A stretch of 64,000 bases of DNA from Ampelomyces quisqualis (taxonomy: Eukaryota > Ascomycota > Dothideomycetes > Pleosporales > Phaeosphaeriaceae), in NCBI GenBank assembly GCA_018398575.1, contig JAGTXZ010000019.1:682001-746000 (forward strand), read 5' to 3'. The notes beneath the pieces were generated by a model, which saw only the letters and a list, made by a program, of their open reading frames with translations, did not search any database and was not told the DNA's origin. Both the position numbers and the translations under genes were made by a program. Shown in pieces: positions 1 to 11,072 of the stretch (within the stretch, counting starts at the first letter, position 1; each line of letters starts with the position of its first letter).

Positions 1-678
1 GAAATGTACCTCCTGTATCTTGAAACCCCTTTTTTTAATACATTCTACATCCCTTGCTTCTAATCTAACCCTAACCTTGGACTGACTTTCGATTTCCCCA
101 ACATTATCTAAATAAACTTATAATTCTTCTTTTACAAAGAAAAAAGAGAGGACAAACGTAGGTTTAACGTGTTTGAACCACGTTTTAACCTGCCTGCCCG
201 CCCGCGCTGGCTATCGTGCTTCGCATCGCGTCGCAGCTCATTCAGAAATTTACCAAAAGTAAAGTCTATCATAAAGCTGCATGTTTTTGTAATAGTGCCA
301 TTCGTGAGGCGTGCTTGTCGTGTGAGCTCAATCGGTACGTCACAATGTGGGTCATTTTCGGAGCACGGCTACAGGACCTGCTTCGTTTCACATGTTGCTG
401 CTTATTCTTGGAATTCTTAATGGCTTGTCATATTCTTTTCTTAGATGCGCATCGCAATATCCAAGAGTTTAATCTGGTGATACGTCTTGTCTTTTTTGGG
501 CCGACATCTCGTGTTTCGCAAGATCGTTTCAGCTGTCGCTTCATCGCGACTTGGTGTTTCATGACTCGCAAGCCCACATCTGCGAGGAATAGCACGGAGT
601 ATATCAAAGGGCATTGAACTCGACCTTCGCATGCTCACAACCCCATATTCACCAAAATTTATCCTCACATACAGCAAT
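1..678. other. Intergenic / upstream of SET gene
   Basis: No convincing coding region. The first 170 bases are AT-rich, with a short CTAACCCTAACC stretch near 68-79 that is too short to be telomeric. The remainder is presumably promoter and 5' UTR of the SET-domain gene starting at 679. Confidence 0.5.
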
Positions 679-2025
679 ATGAGATCCATCATCAGACTCG
701 GCTTTTTGGGCGGAGCACTTGCTCTCACAAACAACAAGATCGATTATATGAACCAAAAAGTGCTATTGAAGGATGCATGTCCCTTGGATTCAGTACTTAT
801 CGATGGTGCTTGCCAGCTTGCAACATTCGACACAACGAGCACATTTGCGTATGCTGCGCAACGAAATATCTCCCAAGCATCACAGACACTAGACGAGGCC
901 CGACGGGCAGCGTCCAAAGCCGCAAAATTCCCTTGGTCATTTTGGCCGGAATGCTTCTCAACCGAAGACCAGGCAGACACGTACTGCGTTTTCAGCCATC
1001 AAGGTTTTGCCTCAGGCCGAGGCATCTTCATTGTCACAACCGAGACTTTCGCATATGCAATGTTGGATAAACTTGCCTTCACCAACCCAGAAGTGCTGGC
1101 CGCTGTGAACCAGTACGATAGCCCACCTTTCGTGCAACATGAATTTCCTGGCAAAGGCCGCGGTCTCGTTGCCAACAGAACCCTTCATCGCGGCGATCAA
1201 ATCTTCTCTTCCACACCCATCATCATCACCGACAGTGGTGCTTACGAACTTGCGACTTCCGAGCGCCTAGCCCTCCTTCATCGCGGTGTAGATACACTAC
1301 CTCCTGACACGCAGGCCCGCTTTTGGGCACTCATGGGTCACGCGAACGGCGAACCAGTGGACGACAAGATCAGCACAAACAATTTCGACACCATGATCGA
1401 CGACGTTACTCAGCAGGCGCTGTTCCCCGAAATTGCCATGCTCAACCACGATTGCAGGCCCAACGCAGCGTACTTCTGGGATGAGCAGATGATGACGCAT
1501 TATGTCCATGCGATCCGCGACATTCGCCCAGGCGAGGAGATCACGATTACCTACACCGACAACGAGAAGGACCGAAAGACGCGTTTGAAAAGATTGGAGG
1601 CGAACTGGGGCTTCAAGTGCGCGTGCTCAGCATGTACTGCGCACCCCGAACTTACTGCGGAGTCGGATAGCCGACTCCACCAAATCACTGATCTGGCAAC
1701 GACGCTGGATGATTGGACGTCTTCGTCTTCTGCGACCCCTGAAGCTGCTGAGCTATTGATCTCTTTGTACGAACAGGAAAGGCTGGATGCAAACCTCGCA
1801 ACGGCCTACAAGTACGCTGCAGAAGTGTACAGCAGTTTTGGAAGGAAGTGGGAGGCAATGAAGTATGCGAGACTCAGCGTGGAGAGGAGCATGCTCGATA
1901 AGGGCTTTACAGATGGAGATGTTGCTGAGATGAAGAAGATGAACGAGAACCCAGAGATGACTTGGAGCTGGAAAAAGCGAGTTGGACTGACAGGGAAGAG
2001 CTGTGGATGTGGGAATGCCCACTGA
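679..2025 (+). CDS. SET domain-containing protein (SMYD/SET5-like)
   Basis: Single-exon gene, 448 residues from the ATG at 679. That start is preferred to an in-frame ATG at 631 because it opens on a hydrophobic N-terminus (MRSIIRLGFLGG...) that could be a signal peptide or anchor. The C-terminal half carries a SET lysine-methyltransferase core. It has the cofactor-binding NHDCRPN motif at about residues 256-262, GEEITITY at about 285-292, and a post-SET CxCxxC cluster at 314-319. The extreme C-terminus has a further Cys-Gly-Cys. By family it should transfer methyl groups from S-adenosylmethionine to lysines. A secretory-type N-terminus is unusual for a histone methyltransferase, so the substrate is unknown. 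The gene is convergent with the thiolase gene, with only 86 bp between the stop codons. Confidence 0.85.
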   Translation: MRSIIRLGFLGGALALTNNKIDYMNQKVLLKDACPLDSVLIDGACQLATFDTTSTFAYAAQRNISQASQTLDEARRAASKAAKFPWSFWPECFSTEDQADTYCVFSHQGFASGRGIFIVTTETFAYAMLDKLAFTNPEVLAAVNQYDSPPFVQHEFPGKGRGLVANRTLHRGDQIFSSTPIIITDSGAYELATSERLALLHRGVDTLPPDTQARFWALMGHANGEPVDDKISTNNFDTMIDDVTQQALFPEIAMLNHDCRPNAAYFWDEQMMTHYVHAIRDIRPGEEITITYTDNEKDRKTRLKRLEANWGFKCACSACTAHPELTAESDSRLHQITDLATTLDDWTSSSSATPEAAELLISLYEQERLDANLATAYKYAAEVYSSFGRKWEAMKYARLSVERSMLDKGFTDGDVAEMKKMNENPEMTWSWKKRVGLTGKSCGCGNAH

Positions 2026-2111
2026 TGAATACTTAAAGGGCGAAATTTGTTAACGGCGTATAAAGTGACGAATGATTCTTTTGAAATCGTTGACAAGGCG
2101 TCTTTTTTAAT

Positions 2112-3539
2112 CTACAAACGACTTTGGATCTTCTCCAACGTATCTGCGAGCGCGTACTCGTTCCTTGCAGACTTGCTTCTGACCTTGTCACCCTCTTCTT
2201 TCGTCACGTACCTCGCCTCAACTGCGGGGTTGTAGTCAAATTGACTGGCTTTCTTGACATCCTCGTCGCTCATCTTGACATTCTTTTGGCGATCGGCGCG
2301 TTTGTACACATTGATGACGACTGCACCACCCAGACCAAGATTGTGTTGCATTGCCACATCAGCGTTGTCAACAAGTCTGTTGTTCGCCCAACCGCGAAGC
2401 TGCCATGTAAGCTCAGCACATTGCGCGAGACCTGTTGCACCGAGTGGGTGGCCCTTGCTGATGAGTCCGCCGGATGGGTTAACGATCGGACCTTTTCCGC
2501 CGTAAGTGATGTCGCCATTTCGCACCATCATATGTGCCTTTCCGGGCTCGCTGAAGCCAAGGCCTTCCAGCAGAATGAGTTCGTTTGCAGAGAAACAATC
2601 GTGGAGCTCGGCAACCTTGACGTCCTTTGCGCTCACACCAGCTTCCTTCAATGCCACTTGTGCCGCACGCTTCGTCATGTCATAGCCAACCAGGTCCATG
2701 GAAGACTTCGAATACAATTGTGGTGAATCTGTCATCAAAGCTTGTCCCGCAATAAGAATGGCCTGGCTCTTCAGATGTGGTCTCTCATCCAGAAACTTCT
2801 GGCTAACAATGACAGCAGCTCCGGCTCCGTCGCTCGTTGGACTACACTGCAATTTCGTCAAAGGGTAGTGAATTATTGGCGCCTTTTCGATCTGCTCAAG
2901 CGTGTACACATCTCTGAATTGAGCATATGGGTTCTTAGCACTGTGTTCGTGGCTAATTCTAGCAATCTCAGCGAAGTCGCGGGCTTCGGCGCCGTACTTC
3001 TCCATGTACTCGAGTCCAGCGTTTGCAAAATATTGCGCATTTGGTGGAGAGTTGGTGATGCCGCGGGTGTCGTTCATCATCTTCATTGACAGACCCATGG
3101 GCGAGGGTCTGTCGGACCAGACAGATTTGATAGATCCAGGCTGCATTTGCTCGAAGCCAATGACGAGAGCACAGTCTATCGCTCCATTCTTGATGAGGGT
3201 ACGTGCTAGATGAAGACCGGTAGAGCCCGTTGCACAAGCATTGTTGGTGTTGTAGATCGGGATACTGAACTTAGGTCAATACGTCGCTCGATACAACCTT
3301 CATATGTACACTTACGTGCTCATACCAAACTGGTAAAAAATCCTCTGTCCACTTGTTGTATCTCCATAGCAATAACAAGCAACACCGGTCTCAACATCAT
3401 CATAATTGATCTGAGCGTCCAGCATAGCTTTAACTCCTGCTTCGTAGCCCATCTCCGGGTACGCGCGCTCCTTTCTGGGCTTGATGAACTTGGTGAGGCC
3501 TACGCCCAGCACGTACGCGGGAATGTTGTTTTTCGGCAT
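2112..3539 (-). CDS. SCPx-type thiolase, peroxisomal
   Basis: Two exons on the minus strand, 3316-3539 and 2112-3264. They are separated by a 51 bp GTAAGT...CAG intron whose phase joins cleanly, giving 458 residues. An upstream in-frame ATG at 3581 is rejected because the MPKNNIPAYVLGVG start matches the family. Thiolase features are complete: the nucleophile Cys85 in NNACATGS, the HDCFSANEL loop, and the GGLISKGHPLGATG active-site segment near the C-terminal third. The protein ends in Ser-Arg-Leu, a PTS1 peroxisomal signal. SCPx-type thiolases cleave 3-oxoacyl-CoA, often branched-chain or sterol side-chain substrates, in peroxisomal beta-oxidation. No SCP2 lipid-transfer domain is fused, as is usual for fungal forms. 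The last 50 residues are charged and may be a family-specific tail. Confidence 0.92.
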
Positions 3540-4708
3540 GATTCTTGACTGATGACTTTTAAATGCAAATTGCGAATCCAAAGTACTGAAGTCAGATCTT
3601 CTGCCCGAATATGCGAGATGTTTTTTGCATGGTCATACAACTATTGAAAGTACCGGTACTCAGTAGGCGCGATGAACCGAGGTTCGGTTGTTCCTACCCC
3701 ACCTTTTGTCCTCCCCAACCGCATCTCGCTCTCTATCTTTTGACTTTTCTGATCATAGCCCTCGCGTTGTTGTCCCCAAGACGTAATGGGATGGCCGTTC
3801 ACAAATGGCATTCTCCGATATGTTTTCCTCCAATGCTGCTGCTCAGCAAGCTGCCAATCTCATGCTTAGTTTCTCGTACTGTTGCGTGCATACGGGTGGA
3901 TACGCAGAGGACCGGTTGACGAAGACAGGTATGACGGCAAGAGTGATACCATGGGATCTGAAGCTCTAGCTTTGACTGCGCAAAGTGGGCAATGACAGCT
4001 GCCGTGTATTTGCGCCTCTTTCATTTCTCTTCTTGTGTCATGGACACTAAAGAGATTTGTTATCAATATTGTTGGGCCAGACTAAACACGCTCTGTCAAA
4101 CACGACCTTAAATAAAGAGGTCGCAAGGCAACCCTCACTACCTTTCTTAACAACCAAACAGGCGCTTACAACAGTACTTGCCAATGAATTCGATCATCAT
4201 ACAACTCGGTCTATGAATGTTGTTAGTAGCCCCCAATCATGCATCACATTTTCAGGACTTCCGCTTGCTTCGTTCTGAAACGGTGAGTCTCCACACTTTA
4301 AACAAAACCGCACTTCTCGACGTGAAATCTGTCCAGCAGCTAGTCAGATTGCCTGAATTTTACGTTTCTACATCGGCGTTGCCTCGCGCTCATGGACTCC
4401 CAGATTCGGGGCGTTACACTGACGTTGTTTGATAGAAACTAAGCCAAGGAGCGGAAACACGCTCGAATGCTGTGAATAAAGGGTTGGAAGATCCGTTTAG
4501 TTGAGAAGGTCTTCCAACCTGAGTACATAATGGCGTCCCGCGCACTTCTGTTAGAACTACAGTCAGCAGCTTGTTTGCATTCATTCTTTTCTTTCGCTGT
4601 TTATTCCCCTGAACATTTGTTCTTCTCGTTCTTTACAGCCTACACGGCTTGTCACTCTTTCGCTGGCCGTGCCACACTCATTCACATTCACATTCAAATT
4701 CTGGAAAA
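3540..4708. other. Intergenic, no gene seen
   Basis: No ORF has family resemblance or convincing splicing here. The region is moderately AT-rich and holds the 5' side of the thiolase gene and the upstream region of the DOMON pseudogene. Confidence 0.5.
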
Positions 4709-5383
4709 ATGGCACGTTCATTCATCCTATCTTCTTCGTCCTTGCACTACAAGCTACTGCTCAAAGAGCCATTCTATTCACAGATGCAGATACTGGTATC
4801 ACCTTCAATGGCTACCGAGATTCCTCGGGCTATACTTTCGGCATTGCTCTACCAGAGACTCCCTCGACGGACTTCATTGCGCAGATTCAGTCGCCAATCA
4901 CCGAAGGATGGGCTGGATTCAGCATGGGACATACCATGGTCGGCAACCTACTTGCTATTGCTTGACCTCATGCTGCTCGAACTATTTCAGCAAAAATCCA
5001 GCTACTGGATTTGTCCTTTCTCCTAACGTCAACATGGTGGGATGGACGCAGTCGAAGGACCACTTGACCAACCCTACATCCGCATCTGTCGCTCTTGCCT
5101 ACCACAATGCAGGTTTTGGCGCCTTTGAAATGTCTTTGAACGATGCGAAAAGTGCAGACTTTGACAAGTGGGCCGCAATCGCTGTTGGAGGTGGCTCAGA
5201 GTCTGGCAACTCCACCACGCCAGTTGTTCTGGAAGCAGCAGTGTCATGCTCCCAGCAGAGACTGATTGGATCGATCTTCCCGTTGGCGAGGAGATCAAAG
5301 ACCACCCCATCTTCACTGTCAAGTTCAACACCAGTACACCCATGCACACTGAGCCAAAAACAGCATTCACGACTCCCAACTAA
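4709..5383 (+). pseudogene. Broken DOMON / CDH-cytochrome-like secreted protein
   Basis: The translated pieces resemble the haem-binding cytochrome (DOMON) domain of cellobiose dehydrogenase-like secreted proteins. They show a hydrophobic leader ending in ATAQ, then a block beginning FTDADTGITFNGYRDSSGYT, then GWAGFSMGHTMVGNLLAIA, then GFVLSPNVNMVGWT. The pieces lie in different frames. The ATG at 4709 is out of frame with the leader. A TGA at 4963-4965 sits where the family has Trp. The frame changes again near 4985 and near 5240. No plausible intron repairs these breaks. The family acts in extracellular redox chemistry, but this copy should not give a full-length product. Sequencing errors could mimic decay, but four disruptions in under 700 bp make true decay more likely. 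Confidence 0.65.
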
Positions 5384-6130
5384 CCTACCGTCGACCCCTT
5401 CGCTCAGAATCCCGGCATCCTCGCCCAATCCAGCCAGCGACTCAGCCAGTAGTCCTCTGCAAACACTCCTCAAGACAAACAGATTTCCTGCCAGGGTACT
5501 TACAACCGCCCCGCCGACAACCACATGCCAGATAAAAGCAACCATGACGCACGCATCTGACTCGCGCAGCAGCATCGCCATCCCACCTGATGGCGCCACA
5601 CCCTCCCTCACAAACCCACACATATGACCTCGCATGGACACAAAGAAAGCCCCCAGCACCATGGTGAACCGCCCCACGCTGGCGTGAGAATTACACTCGA
5701 ATAGATCTTTTCTCACGCCTGAGGCCAGCGCCATCGATTCCTCTATCGCTGGTACGCGCCGTGTGTGCGGGTGTGTGCGTATGGGGATGACGAGGTAGTT
5801 GGGGAAGCGGGAGGGAGTTTTTTGGTTTGTTTGGAGGGGTGTGAGTGATTGGTGGATGGATTGGTGGGCAAGGTGTGTGAGGGAACGAAGGGGATTGAAG
5901 GGGGTGTGATCATCGAAGGAGCTGTTATTTTCGCTGTAGATATACATGCACGATGATTTTTTCTACGTTCGACGCACACAAAAGTCTAGTCGCTGCTCCT
6001 GTAAAGAAATTTCACACGCTTTATTCACGCATCGCCTTCTTCTCGTCCAGCAATTTACCCAAGTCCCCTTGAACACACTATTGATTTCTCCATCCTAGCA
6101 ACCCATTCCCTCTTTTCCACCGCCAATTAC
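5384..6130. other. Intergenic with a doubtful minus-strand ORF
   Basis: A minus-strand ORF covers this stretch and runs on antisense through the DOMON remnant (5099-5947). Its possible ATG is near 5737 and it encodes some hydrophobic residues,, but no family is recognisable. I do not call a gene. Confidence 0.35.
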
Positions 6131-6778
6131 TTATTCATTCCCGTCCCCTAATGCCCCTCCCCCTCCCCTCCTAACCTCCCTCCTCAACCTCTCCGCCACC
6201 TCCTTCGCCTCCTCATACCGCGCCCTCGCACCCCTAACCTCCTCCTCCATCATCTCCATCTCCCTCCTACGTAAATTCGTCTCCCGCGTCGCAGCACGCA
6301 TCTCCTCGCGCAGCGCGTCAACACACGGGAGGCGAATTGCCGGTGGGGTCGCAGGGCCAGGGATGTCGAGGCCGGGAGGGAGTGGCGGGAAGGCGGTGTC
6401 GTCAGCGGGGTGTGTGGGGAGTAGGTCGCGGATAGTACTACTGGTACGACTCGACGACTTGCGGCGCGCGCTGTCTTCAAGTGCCATTCCGACGCTCATG
6501 CGCTGCACGCTGCGTGCGGCTTTGGATATGTCTGCTTCGTCGAGCGTGCTGGTGTCGGGTGTGTATCCGCGCTCGCGGACGCGCATGTGGAAGTAGGTCG
6601 ATAAGAGGTTCCATGCGCGGTGGGGTTGAGCGGGAGTGAGTAGTGCGAGGGTGTGTAGGGCAGAGAGGAGGGCGGGGGTGAATGTTGGGGGTGGGGGGAT
6701 GGATGGCGGGAGGAGCGTGCTTGTGGACCAGATGGATAGGATGAGGGGGATTAGGTCTGATGGTTGTGGAGTGGACAT
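6131..6778 (-). CDS. Hypothetical protein with C-terminal coiled coil
   Basis: Single exon of 215 residues, starting at the ATG at 6778 (MSTPQPSDLIPLILSIW). The ORF extends 70 codons upstream, but that part has the Ser/Thr/His-rich look of a translated UTR. The N-terminal half is predicted helical (LLSALHTLALLTPAQPHRAW...) and may be a small helical bundle. The middle is Ser- and Pro-rich. The last 70 residues are strongly charged with heptad-like spacing (RREMEMMEEEVRGARARYEE), indicating a coiled coil. No signal peptide or membrane span is seen. I do not recognise the family. Strong C/T bias on the template strand suggests recent codon drift. Confidence 0.6.
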   Translation of the reverse strand: MSTPQPSDLIPLILSIWSTSTLLPPSIPPPPTFTPALLSALHTLALLTPAQPHRAWNLLSTYFHMRVRERGYTPDTSTLDEADISKAARSVQRMSVGMALEDSARRKSSSRTSSTIRDLLPTHPADDTAFPPLPPGLDIPGPATPPAIRLPCVDALREEMRAATRETNLRRREMEMMEEEVRGARARYEEAKEVAERLRREVRRGGGGALGDGNE

Positions 6779-7389
6779 GTTGTGGTTTGTAGTGGGTGTG
6801 GATGTGTGGTGGTACAGAGCATGTGTGCTGCGCTTACTTGGTGGAATTCGTCTGTAGTCGAGAAGTGATGAGATGGTGCTGGGATGTGACGTTGAATAAA
6901 GATTTTTTTCGTCGGATAAAGACCCGTGAAAAATGCTTTGTTCGTGTGTGAGGTTAGCATGATTCGCTTTGTATGTGATGCTGGACAATGGCGTATCGCC
7001 ACGTTCTGCTACGATTCAGGTACATTGTGAGCCACGGTACTCGTTCCATCCTACTTCGACTTGGCTGGGTCAATGCGGGCGATGACTAGGATGGTTTTCG
7101 ATTTCGTTACAAGAAGTACCTTGAGATTGGTAGTTGAGATATGATATGACATAAGTTGACAATACTCGAATATATTCAATACAAACAGATATGACTCACG
7201 GGGTGGAAGCTGTTTTCCCAGACCAAGACTCCGGTGGATAACAAACAAGACCAACATGGATCGGTCACTCGCGATGTTGTCTAATGGTATATGCGAAAAG
7301 GAAGAGTAAACGCCAAATGCAGACGCGACGCGGCGTATGCCGGAACTCCAAACGCTATGATGAAAGATTCGTTATAGTCGAGGGCTTCG
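6779..7389. other. Intergenic
   Basis: Upstream region of the 6131-6778 gene and 3' flank of the 7390-8769 gene. No further coding signal is seen. Confidence 0.5.
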
Positions 7390-8769
7390 TTAATTGTGCG
7401 CAGTATGCGAGCGGAACAACATCTTCAAGCCAGATGGTTCCTTCTCCCTCTTCTTACTGCTAGTCTCCTTTACAGCCTTGCTTCGTCGGGTGTCGACCGT
7501 CTTGGATGTTGTCTTGATTGTCTTGCTGGTCTTGACACTTCGCTCGGACTTGGCGCGCTGGGACTTGGGTCGATGCCCGCCGTCGGCACGTGAACGCGCA
7601 CTCCGGCGTGACTTGAGGTCGTCTTCGTCAAGAACTCCAGCGGCAATGAGCTGGCGTGATGCCCCGGGTGTGATGAACTCGCCGTCGATAGAAGTGCCTG
7701 CGCTGTCGGCCTCGATATCTGCAATACCACGGCGCCACAACTCGACGCGACTGAGCTCCGCAGGCTCCAATTCGTCGAGCTGGTCGAGGTTGGCACCGGA
7801 ATCGACTCTACTGCGGCCAGTCATGGGTAGAGTTGCCGCGGCGGCCTTGTCCATATTGTCGGCTTGGATCTTCTTGACAATCTTGTACCCACCGAGGGCA
7901 ACAATGGTAACACCGACGGCGACACCTCCAGCAATCATGAACTGCGGACTGAGGAGCAGGGCAGCAACGGCGGGAAAGCTTCCCTTGAGGGTCAAGAGCA
8001 CGCCCGGTCCCAACTTGCCTATGATGGCACTGATCTCGGCAAGAGTGAGGGACACGGCGGCGAGGGCCTCGGGGTTCTTTTGCAGGTTCTCGATGGTCTG
8101 GGTGACGGAGTACTGCAGACAGTTGGCCTCGTCCAGCAGCATTGTGATTTTAGAGGCCTTGTCTTTCAGCTCGCCGTCGTCGTAGCGTTTCACGGGCAGC
8201 GGCGGGGGAATGTCTCCGTAGGCCAGGTCCATGTCGATGTAGGGCTCCGACTTGCGGCGCGTCACGGCGGTGGGGGCCGTGGGGACGGGCTGGTCCGAGT
8301 TCCTCCTTGCCATCTCCATGCCGTGGGCATGGTGGGCATCGCCGGCGAGGTCCTGCTCGAAGCGGTGTCTGCTTGACCGTGGGCTGTGGTTTGCGTAGAA
8401 GCTGTCGGTGTAGCCACGCGCCAGGGCTGGGCGTTCGCGCGTGGACTTGTGGGTGCTGGCGCGGTGGGGTGCTTTGGAGTGCTTGGAGCGGTGTGACGAG
8501 GCGCGCGACTGGACGTCGTCGTCGATGCGCAGGGCCCGGACGCCCTCACTGAGCTTCTTCGCGTGGTAGGCGGCTTCCTTCTCGGCCTTGATCTCCGCCT
8601 TGCGCTCGCGGTAGGCGGCCTTGGCCTCCTTGAAGACGCTGACAATGTGCTTGCTCTGGGCGCTGTGAGTAGGGGGGGGGTTATCGGCCACGACGGCTTA
8701 TCGGCGACTCACGCTGCTCACCACCTTGCCCGACTTGTTGATGACGGTGATGGTCTCGCCGACGCCCAT
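7390..8769 (-). CDS. Conserved fungal protein with glycine-rich hydrophobic segment
   Basis: Two exons, 8713-8769 and 7390-8655, with a 57 bp GTGAGT...CCAG intron. The 440-residue product begins with a short peptide (MGVGETITVINKSGKVVSS), then SKHIVSVFKEAKAAYRERK and a charged helical region. Using the downstream ATG at 8691 would lose this N-terminus, so the spliced start is preferred. The centre is Ser/His/Arg-rich and disordered. Around the last third there is a glycine-zipper-like hydrophobic stretch (LLLSPQFMIAGGVAVGVTIV) that could insert into a membrane. The C-terminus is very Lys/Arg/Ser-rich and nucleic-acid- or nucleus-compatible. I know of similar uncharacterised proteins in Pezizomycotina but no assigned function. 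Confidence 0.75.
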
Positions 8770-11072
8770 GGTGGTGGTGGTGGTGGCACTGCACTGCGGG
8801 CGGGAGGGCTGTCGTGCGACCAAGGGTGTGGGTGCCGAGGGCGGCGTTCCGACAGCGGCTTTAAAGGTGGTGACGGTGCTGGGCCAGTCCATGGGCCGTC
8901 GGGGTGTCGTGACTTGCGGCTAGCCGCCTTGCCCAACTCGGCTAGTCCGGTGAAGTGCTGGCGGGCGCATCGCCAGCTCACAGGCCCATCCCAGCCGAGC
9001 GCGAAGTCCGCTGTTGCTGCTGCAGCCGCTGTGAACGTGTCGTGCCCGGGAGAGGTCGACTATCGCAGACAGCCTCGATGGTGCCGCATGCTGATGCAAT
9101 CGCGCAGTGCTGCCCAAAGATGGACTCAATCATCGAGCAGGCCTGGCTGGGACAGGGCGGCATCCATGCCATGCCACAGCTGTGGCGCTGTTTCTGCAAC
9201 ACGCAACATGGCCTGGAACGCTGCACAGGGTGGTCATGTTACATGGAGTGCATCCTGTGTAGCCGCGGGTCGCGGGTCGCTGGTCGCTGGGTTCAGATGT
9301 TGTCTGCTCGTGGTGAGAAACTCCCACGTGCCCCGCCAAGACAGCGGCACTTGGCAGTCCTACTTAGTATGGCCTGGTGGGGTTCTGGCATGATTGCATG
9401 CACGTGACCTGCTCCATGACTTGATCGTTGTAGTATTGTACCAACCTTTTGATCCTCCGTCGTCATCACGCCTCACCACCTCGTCGCACAACAGACCGCA
9501 CTGGCCATTGCCCCGCGCTGCTCGGCCGCCATTCGGGTCCATCACGACCCTGAAGACGGGAGCGCGTGTAGCGCCTGCTCCACACGGCCGGCTCCCGCAC
9601 GCTTGCAAAACCCTCATCCATGACACCAATGGGGAGCCCAAGATGGTCAGTCATGTCGACCATTGTCACACATTTACTGCTGCGCAACGAATTACATCCA
9701 ACGGCCATGCTGCCTGCCCTATCTGGAAGATCCATAGGAAACGTGAGCGGTCCTCGCCATCGTCGGTTCCTTAGTAGGTAAAGCACGACACTTGGAAGCA
9801 AGATGGACATGGTGCGCAATGAGAACAAGTAAGAGCTAGCTAAGCTGAATCTTGAATGTCCTCCAGCACACTTCTCCCTCACGACCCTCATCGTTCGCCT
9901 ACCCATATTATCCTTTGGCGCCGTAGCCTCCCGCCACCACGGCCTCACCACCTCGCATAGGCATGACATTGCGGCCTTTTTGTTTTCCAATGGGTTACCA
10001 CCGCCGGGTTCTTGGATTCAAACTCACCATGTTCTGTGCAGTGTTCCAGCCCACTTGTGTGCGCCATCTCCCACCTACACCTCCAACTCTCCCTCTCCCT
10101 CTTCGCTGCCGCTGAGCCTACCAGGTTCCCATGACACAACTAGCCGCGGAACACGCCAGTCTCGTTGAATAAACTGTGCGGGGCAGAAAGTAGGTATGAT
10201 GCTGTTAGGTAACAGCTTGAGTTTTTCAGGTGGAGAGGTGGAGGGTGAATGAGAACTACAAGTGGGAGTAGGGCGAGTGTAGTCGGGAAGGGGAAGAGGG
10301 GTTGTGATGGCTTCTTGTGGAACATCTTGGCAGATTATGTCGTACCTCACCACGCGCGATGACATGTCTACTCCACAGCCCAACACGTGTTGAAGGCTGT
10401 CAGCACAGTCAGGACTTCACGGACGATGGCCAATGGAAAAGCAAGTTGCGCACCTTAGCATCACGTTCCGCACGCAGTGGAACTTTGATCCCAAGGAAGT
10501 GTTGGCTGCACCGCGCTGTGATTGCCAGCACTGCGCTGCGCTCATACAAGGGGAAACAAACGCTGCTGCTTCGGTAGAAAAGGTAGTATATCTGCAGATG
10601 CTTCTGGTGGCAGCCTTGCGCCATGTTGAGATGGGAAGACGAGAGAATTGCGCCATCGCACCGCCTTCGCTCGCCATTTTGCGTTTCTTACGATTACTAG
10701 CGGTGAGACGAGATGCGGTACCAAAGTGCCCCAAGCAGAGACCATATCTCTTCGTCTGCTTCTGACAGCACCCTCCTCGACGAAGACATTCATGTACCTC
10801 GACAGGACTCCTCGCGTCGCCGAGACTCATTGACGCCGTGGGATGACGGAGACGGACATGGTTCGACCGCAAAGCGCCTCTTCCCGTTCCATCTCACATC
10901 GGGCTGCAGCACCGCGCAACGAGATATGTGCCAATTCTTTGGAGGTGCGTAGGGTGACGTCGAGTGGCCGAGTCGAGTGCAGTGGAGGGGCACCCCCACT
11001 CCAACCAAGCCGCGCCGCGCCGAGGGTCAGCACACGCGACGTGCTGGACGGCCCTCTACGGACGCCAGGCTG
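8770..11072. other. Long intergenic region, no supported gene
   Basis: 2.3 kb between the 5' end of the minus-strand gene at 8769 and the start of DUG2. ORFs of 60-170 codons occur on both strands, but they overlap one another, have arginine/cysteine-rich compositions and show no family motifs. A CACGTG element lies at about 9401-9406. The region is likely shared promoter sequence, and a non-coding RNA cannot be excluded. Confidence 0.45.

Noticed and set aside
66..80. CTAACCCTAACC, telomere-like
   Set aside because: Only two repeat units. It is expected occasionally by chance and not evidence for a chromosome end.
5099..5947. Long minus-strand ORF (282 codons) with some hydrophobic stretches
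   Set aside because: It runs antisense through the recognisable DOMON remnant, has no family motif, and its upstream part reads like translated low-complexity DNA.
10417..10872. Overlapping ORFs in the 8770-11072 gap
   Set aside because: No family resemblance, competing frames on both strands and no convincing splice structure.
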